Notes under the pieces: generated by a model
Database searches by the model: none
Told to the model about the DNA's origin: nothing
Seen by the model: only the letters and a program-made list of their open reading frames with translations
Position numbers and translations under genes: made by a program
In this document: one piece after another, positions 24,065 to 32,446 of the stretch
Numbering within the stretch: the first letter of the stretch is position 1
Layout: each line of letters opens with the position of its first letter
Source of the DNA: Clostridiales bacterium
GTDB lineage: Bacteria > Bacillota > Clostridia > Oscillospirales > Oscillospiraceae
Length of the DNA: 42,668 nt
Direction: 5' to 3'
Assembly (NCBI GenBank): GCA_012719235.1
Contig: JAAYAR010000156.1
Span: 1-42,668, forward strand

Positions 24065-25992
24065 AGAGATTCATGCGATCCGTGGCAGGAAAAACCACAC
24101 TGTTTGTAGCGTTTACACTCTGCCTGTGTATAATTGCCGGCTGCGTTCTAGGCGTGACTGCCATGGTGGTACTTGAAGTCTACGATACTCCCCGGGAAGA
24201 GGTACTTTATAATTTTCGGCGCGACAGACTTTTTGCAAGAGCGTATAATTTCGCCGCCTTTACTTTGATGAGCAGCGGCGGTACAAACAATACCTATCCT
24301 GAAGAAGCAAATACCGATATTATTATTTATGATGAAAATAATAAAATGATTGCTTCGACGAGCGGCGCGGCTGCGGCGGCCGAGGACGGCAGCCTTGATA
24401 AGTATGAATACAGTCTTGGAGCGCTCAAGAGAGACGAAGAGATAACTGATATATACCGGCATGATTCGCCGCACACGGACACTAACGCCGCGTACTACTC
24501 CGTAGTCGTATATACCGATCCGGACGTGCCGCCGGATCCTCAGGACGGTCTGATAAGCAAAGCGGTCCATATGTGTTACTCTCTGAAATATGCGGTTTAT
24601 CCCATCGGTCTTGGGGCGCTGCTTGCCTGTTTAGTGATTTTCATAAGCCTTATGTGTATTGCAGGAAAGCATCCCGATACAGGTGAGCTCTGCCCGGGGC
24701 CGTTTTTTAAAGTACCATATGATCTTATCCTGGCGAGCGCTGTTTTCCTTGGCATATGCGCCTTGTTTATAATTGATTCATTCGGATATCCCGGGATTTA
24801 TTTCGGGGCAATTGCAGGCGGCATAATCGGGATCAATGTGTTTCTTGGCCTGTGCATGAGTTTTGCGTCCAGAGTCAAGCAAAAGGCACTTATACGCAAC
24901 AGCGCCATATATCTGTGTCTTCTGTTTCTATGGAAGCTGCTGCGTTGGCTGTTTAAAGGGCTCGGCGGCCTTTTCAGGTGGCTCCTGTCTGTATGTCGTG
25001 ATATTCCCATGGTCTGGAGAACCGCGCTGATCACTTTTGGGATCTGCTTCATCGAATTCATCGTTATTCTGTTTTGCTGGTATGAAACAGACGTCCTGTT
25101 GGTCTTTTGGATAATAGGAAGACTTATTCTTATCCCGGCAGTTTTATATGCTGCGATAACGATGAGGAAATTGCAGAAGGCAGGCATGGCACTTGCCGGA
25201 GGTGATCTTTCATACAGAGCGGAAACAAACGGCTTGTACTGGGATTTCAAACGCCATGCCGAAAACCTCAACAGCATTTCAGCCGGGATGTCGCAGGCGG
25301 TGGAGCAGCGTCTGAAGAGCGAGCGCATGAAGACCGAACTGATAACAAATGTATCCCACGATATAAAAACGCCGCTGACCTCCATTATCAACTATGCCTC
25401 ATTGATCGGGAACGAAAAGACGGACAATCGGAATATCTCCGAGTACTCTGAAGTTCTGGTAAGGCAAGCCGAGAAACTAAAAAGGCTGATCGAAGATCTT
25501 GTAGAAGCTTCAAAAGCATCTACCGGAAACCTTGATGTTGCCCCTGTTCCGTGTGACGCGGCGGTATTTATTGCGCAGGCGGGCGGCGAATACGAAGAAA
25601 AGATCACGGCTGCAGGGCTCTTGCTTGTTACGAATGTGCCCGAAAAGCAGCTTGGCATTATGGCCGACAGCCGAAGGATGTGGCGCGTTTTTGATAATCT
25701 TATGAATAATATCTGCAAGTATTCTCAAAGCGGCACGAGAGTATATCTGTCCCTGGAAGCCTCGGGGAAAGATGCGCTCATCACCTTCAGGAATACGTCC
25801 CGCGACCCTCTGAATATAAGTGCAGATGAGCTTATGGAGCGCTTTGTTCGCGCTGATACATCACGAAATACAGAGGGCAACGGTCTGGGTTTATCCATCG
25901 CCAGGAGCCTGACCGAACTTCAGGGCGGCACTTTCAATCTTAGTATTGACGGAGACCTCTTTAAGGTCGAACTGCGCTTTCCGATAATCTGA
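24061..25992 (+). CDS. Membrane sensor histidine kinase with large multi-span sensor
   Basis: A 643-residue kinase. One N-terminal helix (TTLFVAFTLCLCIIAGCVLG) is followed by an extracytoplasmic segment of about 140 residues. A run of about five to six more hydrophobic helices occupies residues 180-380, more than usual for VanS types. Then come HisKA with phospho-acceptor His433 (VSHDIKTPLTS), the N-box DNLMNNICKYS, and the G-box NGLGLSIARSL. It shares a 4-bp overlap with the response regulator and is its clear partner. The Pro/Asp-rich outer segment suggests a cell-envelope signal, but the ligand is unknown. Confidence 0.93.
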   Translation: MKRFMRSVAGKTTLFVAFTLCLCIIAGCVLGVTAMVVLEVYDTPREEVLYNFRRDRLFARAYNFAAFTLMSSGGTNNTYPEEANTDIIIYDENNKMIASTSGAAAAAEDGSLDKYEYSLGALKRDEEITDIYRHDSPHTDTNAAYYSVVVYTDPDVPPDPQDGLISKAVHMCYSLKYAVYPIGLGALLACLVIFISLMCIAGKHPDTGELCPGPFFKVPYDLILASAVFLGICALFIIDSFGYPGIYFGAIAGGIIGINVFLGLCMSFASRVKQKALIRNSAIYLCLLFLWKLLRWLFKGLGGLFRWLLSVCRDIPMVWRTALITFGICFIEFIVILFCWYETDVLLVFWIIGRLILIPAVLYAAITMRKLQKAGMALAGGDLSYRAETNGLYWDFKRHAENLNSISAGMSQAVEQRLKSERMKTELITNVSHDIKTPLTSIINYASLIGNEKTDNRNISEYSEVLVRQAEKLKRLIEDLVEASKASTGNLDVAPVPCDAAVFIAQAGGEYEEKITAAGLLLVTNVPEKQLGIMADSRRMWRVFDNLMNNICKYSQSGTRVYLSLEASGKDALITFRNTSRDPLNISADELMERFVRADTSRNTEGNGLGLSIARSLTELQGGTFNLSIDGDLFKVELRFPII

Positions 25993-26066
25993 TATACATA
26001 ATTGAATTCCGCAGGGGGCCAAAACGATGGGACGGCTCCCTGCGGTGTTTTTGTCTGCGCCTTTTC

Positions 26067-26122
26067 TTAAGGAGAACTTAAGCTGTTCGCTGCTTTAATC
26101 TTAAACAGAGGTTGCTTAGAAT
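26067..26122 (+). promoter_or_regulatory. Glycosyltransferase promoter with matching response-regulator half-sites
   Basis: TTAAG at 26067 and 26078 (11 bp apart), TTAAA at 26101 (offset 34) and a -10 TAGAAT at 26117 (offset 50). These are the same four offsets seen ahead of the two-component operon, which strongly suggests that the response regulator controls this gene too. Confidence 0.68.
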
Positions 26123-26173
26123 CATATACATATCAATTCATTATCCGCGGCCTGCACTGATGGAGAGTAAAAT

Positions 26174-27385
26174 ATGTATAACGATATCATTTTCGCAATT
26201 CTTTGTATACTTAAGTCTCTGATGGCGTATTACATAATCGTTGCATTATTTGCACTGATCCCTCGCCAAAAGGTCAGGAAGGCTAAACCGGCGACCCGGT
26301 TTGCTGTATTAATTGCCGCTCGCAATGAGGAACGTGTTATCGGGCGGCTTATACAGAGCCTCAGAAGACAACGATACCCGAAAGAATTATTTGATATTTA
26401 TGTTTTCCCCAATAATTGTACAGACAATACCGAAGCAGCTGCCATAAAAGCCGGAGCAGTTGTTATAAAGCCCGATGTTCCGGTTACATGCAAGGGTGAT
26501 GTACTGGGTTATGCCTGCTCCAACTTACCCGAAGGATACGATGCCGTCTGTGTCTTCGATGCAGATAATATCGCGGACGAAAATTTTCTGGCAGTATGTA
26601 ATGATTATTTTTTGTCAGGGGCAAAGATTGTTAAAGGATGCACCGAGGCGCTGAACCCTTATGATTCGTGGATAGCAGGCTGCTATGCAATCTATCATAA
26701 AACAATGAGTATTTTTTACAACAGGGCCAGGAGCAATCTGAACCTGTCGGCGAAATTGGTCGGAACCGCTTTTGCTGTAAGTTTGGCTCTGCTAAACGAA
26801 AATGGCGGCTGGAGAACCGAGACCTTAACCGAAGACTGTGAGTTTGCCGCAGACATGGCTATTCTCGGGGAAAAGGTGTGGTGGGCTCCGGAGGCTGTTT
26901 CATACGATGAACAGCCAAACTCGTTCAGGCTTTCCTTTGTTCAAAGGCGGAGATGGATAAGCGGTATAATGGACGTTGCACATCTTAAGCTGACAAAACT
27001 CATATCATCGGAAACAAATTTTTTCCAAAGAATCGACACCGCAATGCAGCTGGTTTATCCGTATATTTCGCTTATTGCGGCAATCGGCGGATACGTTGCA
27101 ATTGCTTTCTGCAAACCTTCATTCTTGCTTGTGAGCCTGCTCTTGAACATAATTGGGATGATTCTGGGGGCAGCATTGATTGCGCTGATATTCGGATATC
27201 GGCGGAAAAAGATAATTAAGTCAGTTATCGCGTTCCCGCTGTTTGTCCTGTCATGGCTGCCAATACAGGCTATTTCGGCTTTTTTCAGAGTAAAAGACTG
27301 GCACCCGATAGAACACGGAGCTGCTCATGGGGAACCGAGACCTCATGCACTCAGGTCCGGTTTAACGGTTGGCTTTGGTGAATGA
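26174..27385 (+). CDS. Membrane family 2 glycosyltransferase
   Basis: A 403-residue processive-type GT2 enzyme. An N-terminal helix precedes the GT-A domain: VLIAARNEERVIGRLI, DADN (Asp129, Asp131) binding the nucleotide-sugar metal, TED (Glu220, Asp221), and QRRRW (257-261) typical of polymerising glycosyltransferases. Two or three C-terminal helices (residues 290-380) complete the membrane part. It probably builds or extends a cell-surface polysaccharide. Start ATG follows GGAGAG. It has its own promoter carrying the response-regulator-type repeats, so it is likely the output of the adjacent two-component system. Confidence 0.9.
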   Translation: MYNDIIFAILCILKSLMAYYIIVALFALIPRQKVRKAKPATRFAVLIAARNEERVIGRLIQSLRRQRYPKELFDIYVFPNNCTDNTEAAAIKAGAVVIKPDVPVTCKGDVLGYACSNLPEGYDAVCVFDADNIADENFLAVCNDYFLSGAKIVKGCTEALNPYDSWIAGCYAIYHKTMSIFYNRARSNLNLSAKLVGTAFAVSLALLNENGGWRTETLTEDCEFAADMAILGEKVWWAPEAVSYDEQPNSFRLSFVQRRRWISGIMDVAHLKLTKLISSETNFFQRIDTAMQLVYPYISLIAAIGGYVAIAFCKPSFLLVSLLLNIIGMILGAALIALIFGYRRKKIIKSVIAFPLFVLSWLPIQAISAFFRVKDWHPIEHGAAHGEPRPHALRSGLTVGFGE

Positions 27386-27400
27386 CCCGGGAATAAACGA

Positions 27401-27426
27401 AGGTGCTATATTGTGCGACAGCCCCT
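27401..27426. mobile_element. Possible IS1182-type end at the truncation point of recD2
   Basis: On the minus strand GGGGCTGTCGCACAATATAG resembles, from memory, the terminal inverted repeats of IS1182-family elements. It lies exactly where homology of the recD2 remnant stops. It is nested in a 10-bp inverted repeat (ATAAACGAAG at 27393 with CTTCGTTTAT at 27429). No transposase of that family is in view, so this would be a solo scar. Alternatively it is only the terminator of the glycosyltransferase gene. Confidence 0.3.
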
Positions 27427-27436
27427 TTCTTCGTTT

Positions 27437-28418
27437 ATCCGGTATGGCCCTGAGGAGGTTGTACATGAGGATAATGTCGATCATGGAGCATTCATCTACA
27501 ATCAGGACGCCGCCCTCCAGCGGATTCTCCTCGTTCCTTTGATACCCTTCAGGCGGCTTGAACTCGAGCAGCCGGTGTATGGTTTTCGATTCCAGTCCGG
27601 TCGCTTCTGTCATGCGTTTCGCCGCCCTGCCTGTCGGGGCAGCCAGGAGTATTTCTAAGCCATTCGCCCGAAAGGCCGCGATAATCCCTTTGGTCGTGGT
27701 TGTCTTTCCTGTTCCGGGTTCACCGGTCAGCACCATTATCTTCGATGCTGCAGCCCGGACGACAGCCTCACGCTGCACCTTGTCATACTTGACTCCGGTG
27801 GAGGCTTCCAAGCTGTGCATATCGATAACTTCCGGCATGATCTTTTGCCCTGCCGCCGCGGCCAATTCCAGAAGCTTTTTAGCAACTCCGGTATTACTGA
27901 AATGCTGTCGTTCCCGTAAGTCTTATATATCTTAGCCGCATGAGCTGTGCTGACGTCATGGGCCCGGAGAAACAGCATGATGTTTTTAACTCCCTTCTGG
28001 TCTTCCCGGCCTTTGCGAATCATTTCTACCCGCTTCTTACCGATACCCGGAACTTCAGTAAGTCGTTCGGGGGTGTCTTCGTTTACCTGAAAAGTGTTCT
28101 CGCTGAATATAGAAACAATTCGTTTTGCGAACTTCGGCCCAAGCCCTTAATAAGGCCGCTGCCAAGGTATTTCTCAATACCATAGACGGTAGCAGGTAGT
28201 GTTTCCTCCCACTTTTCCGCAAAAAACTGCTGACCAAACTTACGGTCAAGTTTCCAATTTCCCTCGACAAGCAGGACAGAGCCGACACTCACGTCAAGAA
28301 GATTGCCGACAACCGTCACCAGATCGTTATATCCCTTGACCCGGACCTTTAAGACAGAGTAACCGGTAACCGGACTTTGATATGTAATTCTCTCCACAAT
28401 ACAACGAATCCGGATCAT
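27437..28418 (-). pseudogene. recD2: Decayed RecD2-type helicase
   Basis: The gene begins with a good GGAGGAG site and ATG 28418. The first part (residues 1-95, including VTGYSVLKVRVKGYN and YGIEKYLGSGLIKGLG) is RecD2-like, but a frame break follows near 28130. The second piece (28023 to about 27915) holds GREDQKGVKNIMLFL and YKTYGNDSIS, again RecD2. An internal deletion of roughly a hundred or more residues joins it to the motor start, which continues in another frame with Walker A TGEPGTGKTTTT, APTGRAAKR and Walker B VDECSMID. The rest of the helicase is missing after ILMYNLLRAIPD. At least two frame changes, one deletion and loss of the 3' half show it is dead. Confidence 0.88.
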
Positions 28419-28920
28419 GCTTGCTCCTCCGCGTCAATCATTAATCCGGATTATATCATTTACTAACAGCGATGTGAACATCGCATACCGACAGCTATTC
28501 GAAGAGGATAGTGTAATCTACATAACAAAGATATTGTCAAAGCCATCCTGCCTGTGAATACAACAGATTGTTTAATGCGCCTTATAAATTTATGTATACG
28601 CATATAACGACCTCCTAAACCTCACAACCGTCTCAACGCGGCTCGGGTTGATGGAATTGATGTCTGTGAACCGTTTTTTAGCATCTGTACGTGGGAACAT
28701 GTCAATGGCTTTTGTACCGGCCGCCATCAAAATCAACCACCGGCAACCGTATGATTCAGCTTCTTTTTCTCGGTGTCTTTTTCATGTTCGCGGCGATAAT
28801 CCGGAATTCATTTGCAAATTTATGCATACTTACTATTATATTGTTGAGATTGACCGGCGGTAATGACATAATGTTCATTATGCAAATATAACTACAAACG
28901 TATCAGCAGGAGTTGGTGAA
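28419..28920. other. 502-bp spacer with possible gene scraps
   Basis: No confirmed gene. On the minus strand there is a 46-codon frame (28603 to 28463) with an excellent AGGAGG site, whose product is basic with one hydrophobic stretch. Overlapping its start, another minus-strand frame (28727-28590) contains DMFPRT and, further on, VETVV, a pair reminiscent of the C-terminus of RlmD-type RNA methyltransferases. Plus-strand short frames here have no recognisable features. Confidence 0.4.
28463..28603 (-). CDS. Possible 46-residue basic peptide
   Basis: ATG 28603 follows AGGAGG at 7 bp, the strongest ribosome site in this stretch. The product has a basic amphipathic start (MRIHKFIRRIKQ), a hydrophobic part (VVFTGRMALTISLLC) and a Cys/Arg end. 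No homologue comes to mind. It may be a leftover start codon of a lost gene rather than a real peptide gene. Confidence 0.28.
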   Translation of the reverse strand: MRIHKFIRRIKQSVVFTGRMALTISLLCRLHYPLRIAVGMRCSHRC

Positions 28921-29580
28921 ATGATGGAGAAAATAGTGCTTTCATGGAGCAGTGGCAAGGATAGTACATTGGCGCTTTACGAACTAATGAAGCAGGGAAT
29001 TTGTGATATTACTTTGTTAACAACGGTTACGGGTAAATATGAGAAGATAAGCATGCATGGGGTCAGGGAAGCATTGCTTGAAAAGCAGGCGGATTCCGTG
29101 GGATGCCGTCTTGATATAGTGTATTTAACTCCTGAGTGTACAAATGAGGAGTATCAGAAAAAAATGGAAGAGGTTATGATTAAATACAGAGAACTCGGGT
29201 TTACAAAGGTGGCATTTGGAGACATTTTTTTAGAAGACATAAGGAAATACAGGGAGGAAAATTTGGAGAAGGTCGGAATGGAGGCCGTTTTTCCCTTATG
29301 GGGAAGAGACACCGGAGAAATTGCAGACACTTTTATAAATCTGGGTTTTAAAGCAATTATTACCTGTGTTGATACAAAGGTACTGAGCGGGGACTTTGCA
29401 GGAGAGTATTATGATAAGGATTTAATAGCAAAATTACCGGAGAACATCGATCCGTGCGGAGAGAACGGGGAGTTTCATTCTTTTGTGTTTGACGGACCTA
29501 TCTTTAAGAAGAAGATTGATATTTCAGTCGGTGAAAAGACCGTCAGGGACGGAAGATTTAAATTCTGCGACTTAATATGA
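28921..29580 (+). CDS. Dph6/MJ0570-like ATP pyrophosphatase
   Basis: A 219-residue adenine nucleotide alpha hydrolase of the diphthine-ammonia-ligase family. The PP-loop SWSSGKDST is at residues 8-16. ISMHGVRE, FGDIFLEDIRKYRE, VDTKVLSGDFAGEYYD and DPCGENGEFHSFVFDGP are the conserved blocks of the family. In eukaryotes and archaea Dph6 amidates diphthine; bacteria lack diphthamide, so the bacterial members act on another, unknown carboxylate, using ATP and ammonia. The start ATG follows AGGAG. It is a single gene among broken ones but looks intact. Confidence 0.9.
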   Translation: MMEKIVLSWSSGKDSTLALYELMKQGICDITLLTTVTGKYEKISMHGVREALLEKQADSVGCRLDIVYLTPECTNEEYQKKMEEVMIKYRELGFTKVAFGDIFLEDIRKYREENLEKVGMEAVFPLWGRDTGEIADTFINLGFKAIITCVDTKVLSGDFAGEYYDKDLIAKLPENIDPCGENGEFHSFVFDGPIFKKKIDISVGEKTVRDGRFKFCDLI

Positions 29581-29714
29581 GACTTAATATAAGATTTTTT
29601 AACGTATTTATAGAACTGCTCACGTTTTAAAGCATAGGGACCTTTATTCCAACCTTGGAACCTATTATCATCAAAAAGGTAAACACTTCGGCGGGGGTGT
29701 GACAAAATCTTGGA

Positions 29715-30032
29715 CTAAGCACAAAGCCCTGGATTTTGTCGATATTCCAGCGGGCTCATCCCGCCAAGGGAGCTTTTGATTCGTCTTTCTCGGTCCCAAA
29801 CCATATAGTCTTCAATGGTCTGAACAAAACTCTCAAGGGATACATCAATCCATGAAAATCCATAGAACATTTCATTTTTCATCCTGCCGAAGAAGCCCTC
29901 ACAAGCAGAATTGTCCGGGGAACAGCCCTTCTTTGACATGGAACGCTGTAATTGCGCCTCCTCCATTCTTTGAATCCAACCGGGCCAGCGATAATGACAA
30001 CCACGATCTGTGTGAACAATGCGAGTACACAC
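29715..30032 (-). pseudogene. IS3-type (IS150 group) transposase fragment
   Basis: Only the last third of the OrfB integrase core remains. HTDRGCHYR carries the second catalytic Asp; SMSKKGCSPDNSACEGFFGR carries the catalytic Glu; the end (MSPLEYR) is normal for the family. The first catalytic Asp and the whole OrfA/HTH portion are missing, and sequence upstream is in other frames, so the element cannot transpose by itself. The right end probably lies near 29700. It marks past insertion in this region. Confidence 0.87.
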
Positions 30033-30148
30033 AGCGAGATCAAATATTCGGTATTAATATGAACGTGGCTGCTGCATAAAGACAATGAATCTCATGTGCA
30101 GCAGCCACTCTGGCATATTGCCGTTCAGCGTTTAAAACAGGGTTAAGA

Positions 30149-31570
30149 TTAGCCGGAGGAGATATCGGAAATACCTCTGAACGTGTAGTTATACTGCTCA
30201 AAAGTTTCAAGAATCTTCTGCAGCGGCGAACCGGGCGCGTACTTATAGGATGGGTAAATATCCGGGGCCTGTGTTACCTCGATCCAGTCAGTCTCGATAT
30301 GCGGATGGTAGAAGAAGCTGCCCAACTCATTCTTTGTGAGGACGCTCTTTATTGTATCAATAAAACTGTCAAGCTCATATTTGTTGTTAAGATAACCGAT
30401 TGGAGTTCCAACAAACAGCGTTCCGTTTACCGAACAGAGTTGTTTCTGATTCTTCTTCGCCGGGTATTTTTGATAGATGATATTAAAATTTTCCTCCGCT
30501 ACTTTAATTTGCTTTGCGGTCGCAGCATAATGAGGAAATTCGAAGAAGGTATAAGGTATTTTCAGTTCGACGGCGGCGTTTTTTGCCCTGTCCATTTCAG
30601 CCTGGCAGGCCGAGGCGGTCACGTTTTGGGTTTTTCCAAAGTCAGTTCCAGCCGCCGTCGCGTTGTTTCCATCGGCGTGGGTATAACCGTGCAAACCAAT
30701 TGAACCTCCACGGAATTGCAGGTAATCCAAGGTGAAAACGAATCCGCAGTTACATATACTCCATGTCGTCTCACAGTCATTGTCAATGTTTTCACTCGGT
30801 ATAAGGCAGCGTGGAATCCAAGCTACTTGGAATGGGATACCTTTTCCATACAAAAGATCGGCAACCGCCCTGAGCCTGGCCTGCGCCAGGGCGTTATCAG
30901 CGTTATTTTGTCCGTCAGTATATATATCTTCAAGGCGAATAAGAGCGGTACCCCCGGTCAGGGTTTTCTGGGTCCCTTGAGCAATGGGATGTTCGTCCAG
31001 CCAAAAATTGACCGTTTGGTTTTCAAGATCCCAGGAAGTAACAAGATCAAAAACACGCGTCAGATTACTCATGCAGGTATAGACTAAACCGTCTTTTTCA
31101 ACCGGAATGTCAACAAGGTCTATGCTGCTTCCGTCAGAAACCGCGCATGCCGACTTGGTCATGTCAAAAGTATAGGCTTTTGTACCTATTGTGACAGTAT
31201 ATGTATTGCTGTCCCTGGAACTTTTACCTCCCAATAGGGCAGCAAAATCGTCCAGTGCGAAATAATACCGGCACGCGTCTACATAAACGGTGTTGCTAAA
31301 GCTGTCTCTCCCCTCAAATTTAAAGTTGACTGCAGAGGGAATGTTAAGCGCAGCGGGAAGTAAAACAAAAGCATTCCTGCCCGGTTTGACAACTGACTTG
31401 GCCTGAACGATCGCAGTTAACACTTCTCCTGAATCCGGCGGAGTCGTGTTCTGAACAGGCGCGAATGATGATATCGGCTTAGCTGTCAATACAGAGCATC
31501 CTGTCAGTGAAACTAATAAGAGGATGGATACTGTGATCATCGAAACAATGCTGATGTTTGCCTTTTTCAT
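30149..31570 (-). CDS. Lipoprotein with DUF2334-type polysaccharide deacetylase domain
   Basis: The start is ATG 31570, 5 bp after GGAGG; 473 residues. A lipoprotein signal (hydrophobic helix, LTGC, lipidated Cys25) anchors it outside. Residues about 85-195 resemble a copper amine oxidase N-terminal-like (wall-associated) domain (RYYFALDDFAALLGG). Residues about 205-470 form a polysaccharide-deacetylase-like barrel of the DUF2334 type: ALIRLEDIYTD (metal Asp region), GLHGYTHAD (the His pair) and FFYHPH near the end. It probably trims acetyl groups from a cell-wall or capsular polymer. It is isolated on the minus strand between remnants. Confidence 0.85.
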   Translation of the reverse strand: MKKANISIVSMITVSILLLVSLTGCSVLTAKPISSFAPVQNTTPPDSGEVLTAIVQAKSVVKPGRNAFVLLPAALNIPSAVNFKFEGRDSFSNTVYVDACRYYFALDDFAALLGGKSSRDSNTYTVTIGTKAYTFDMTKSACAVSDGSSIDLVDIPVEKDGLVYTCMSNLTRVFDLVTSWDLENQTVNFWLDEHPIAQGTQKTLTGGTALIRLEDIYTDGQNNADNALAQARLRAVADLLYGKGIPFQVAWIPRCLIPSENIDNDCETTWSICNCGFVFTLDYLQFRGGSIGLHGYTHADGNNATAAGTDFGKTQNVTASACQAEMDRAKNAAVELKIPYTFFEFPHYAATAKQIKVAEENFNIIYQKYPAKKNQKQLCSVNGTLFVGTPIGYLNNKYELDSFIDTIKSVLTKNELGSFFYHPHIETDWIEVTQAPDIYPSYKYAPGSPLQKILETFEQYNYTFRGISDISSG

Positions 31571-31915
31571 GAATGCCTCCACGTCTCAGCCCGGAAATAG
31601 CTGCTGCGCTATTTAGAGTCCGGTTTGCTAAAATATGTTCCGTAACCTCCCCCCGCTGAAGCCTGATTTCGTCCAATTATACTATATATCTGCAACAAAT
31701 CACGCCCTGCTCGATAATTAACAGGCAGCCGAAAGGCTCCTGTTTTGGTTCTTATGAAGCTGTCTTTACATTGATATTTTATAACATTATAACTCGTACT
31801 ATCTGAAGCCCCCATGGGTTGGTATAAAAGTACAGAAAGAGCCGTCGGCTACCGCATAGGAGAGTATTCCCTCGGGGAAACTCCATAAATGAAATTTCGG
31901 TAAGGCTGAACCCAT
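31571..31915. other. 345-bp spacer, nothing recognised
   Basis: A small AAATAGC/GCTATTT inverted repeat (31595-31614) lies just upstream of the lipoprotein start on the minus strand. Otherwise I see no gene, promoter of good quality or repeat. Confidence 0.5.
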
Positions 31916-32259
31916 GATACAGACGCCTGGAACTCCGATCGCAAGCAATCCACCATATGGGAGTTCGACAAACCCCAGAAGAACGCCGACCATCCGACCA
32001 TGAAACCGGTCCCGCTCCTGGCTTACCCGATCCTCAATTCCAGCATGACGGCTGCATTGTACCCGATCCTTTCGGCGGGTCCGGCAGTACTATCATTGCC
32101 TGTGAGCAGACGGAGCGCATCGGCTGCGCCATTGAAATCGACGAGAAGTACTGCGACGTGATAGTGAAGAGGTACTATCAGAGCCGGAGGGCTCAGATGC
32201 TCGTTGCGGCGCCTGTAGAGGGCGTCTTTTGTTTTATTGCCTTGTTCAGGTGCGTATAG
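31916..32259 (+). pseudogene. Phage-type DNA methyltransferase, frameshifted 3' remnant
   Basis: In one frame, 31916 onward reads TDAWNSDRKQSTIWEFDKP and then HPTMKPVPLLAYPIL, the C-terminal catalytic region of phage-type N4/N6 DNA methylases. Near 32045 the homology shifts to a second frame with DPFGGSGSTIIACEQTERI (the AdoMet motif FGGSGS) and EIDEKYCDVIVKRYYQ. The 5' half is missing and one frameshift is present, so this is a dead prophage relic. No integrase or structural genes remain nearby. Confidence 0.85.
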
Positions 32260-32446
32260 TATTCGACGTGGCGCGTGATAAGGTCAGCGACGCCCGCGGA
32301 TTATGTACAAGATGAGCATCCAGGCGAGCCAGTCTTCCCGCAGGCAATAGATACAAAGCACTGTCGGCATTTTTATAGTTCGGGCCGCACGCGAAAGCAC
32401 AAAGGAGAATCCCACCGGGGAGAGAAGTCCGGCGGCTCCGCCTCAA
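32260..32446. other. Spacer after the methylase remnant
   Basis: No gene recognised; possibly more decayed phage sequence. Confidence 0.35.
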
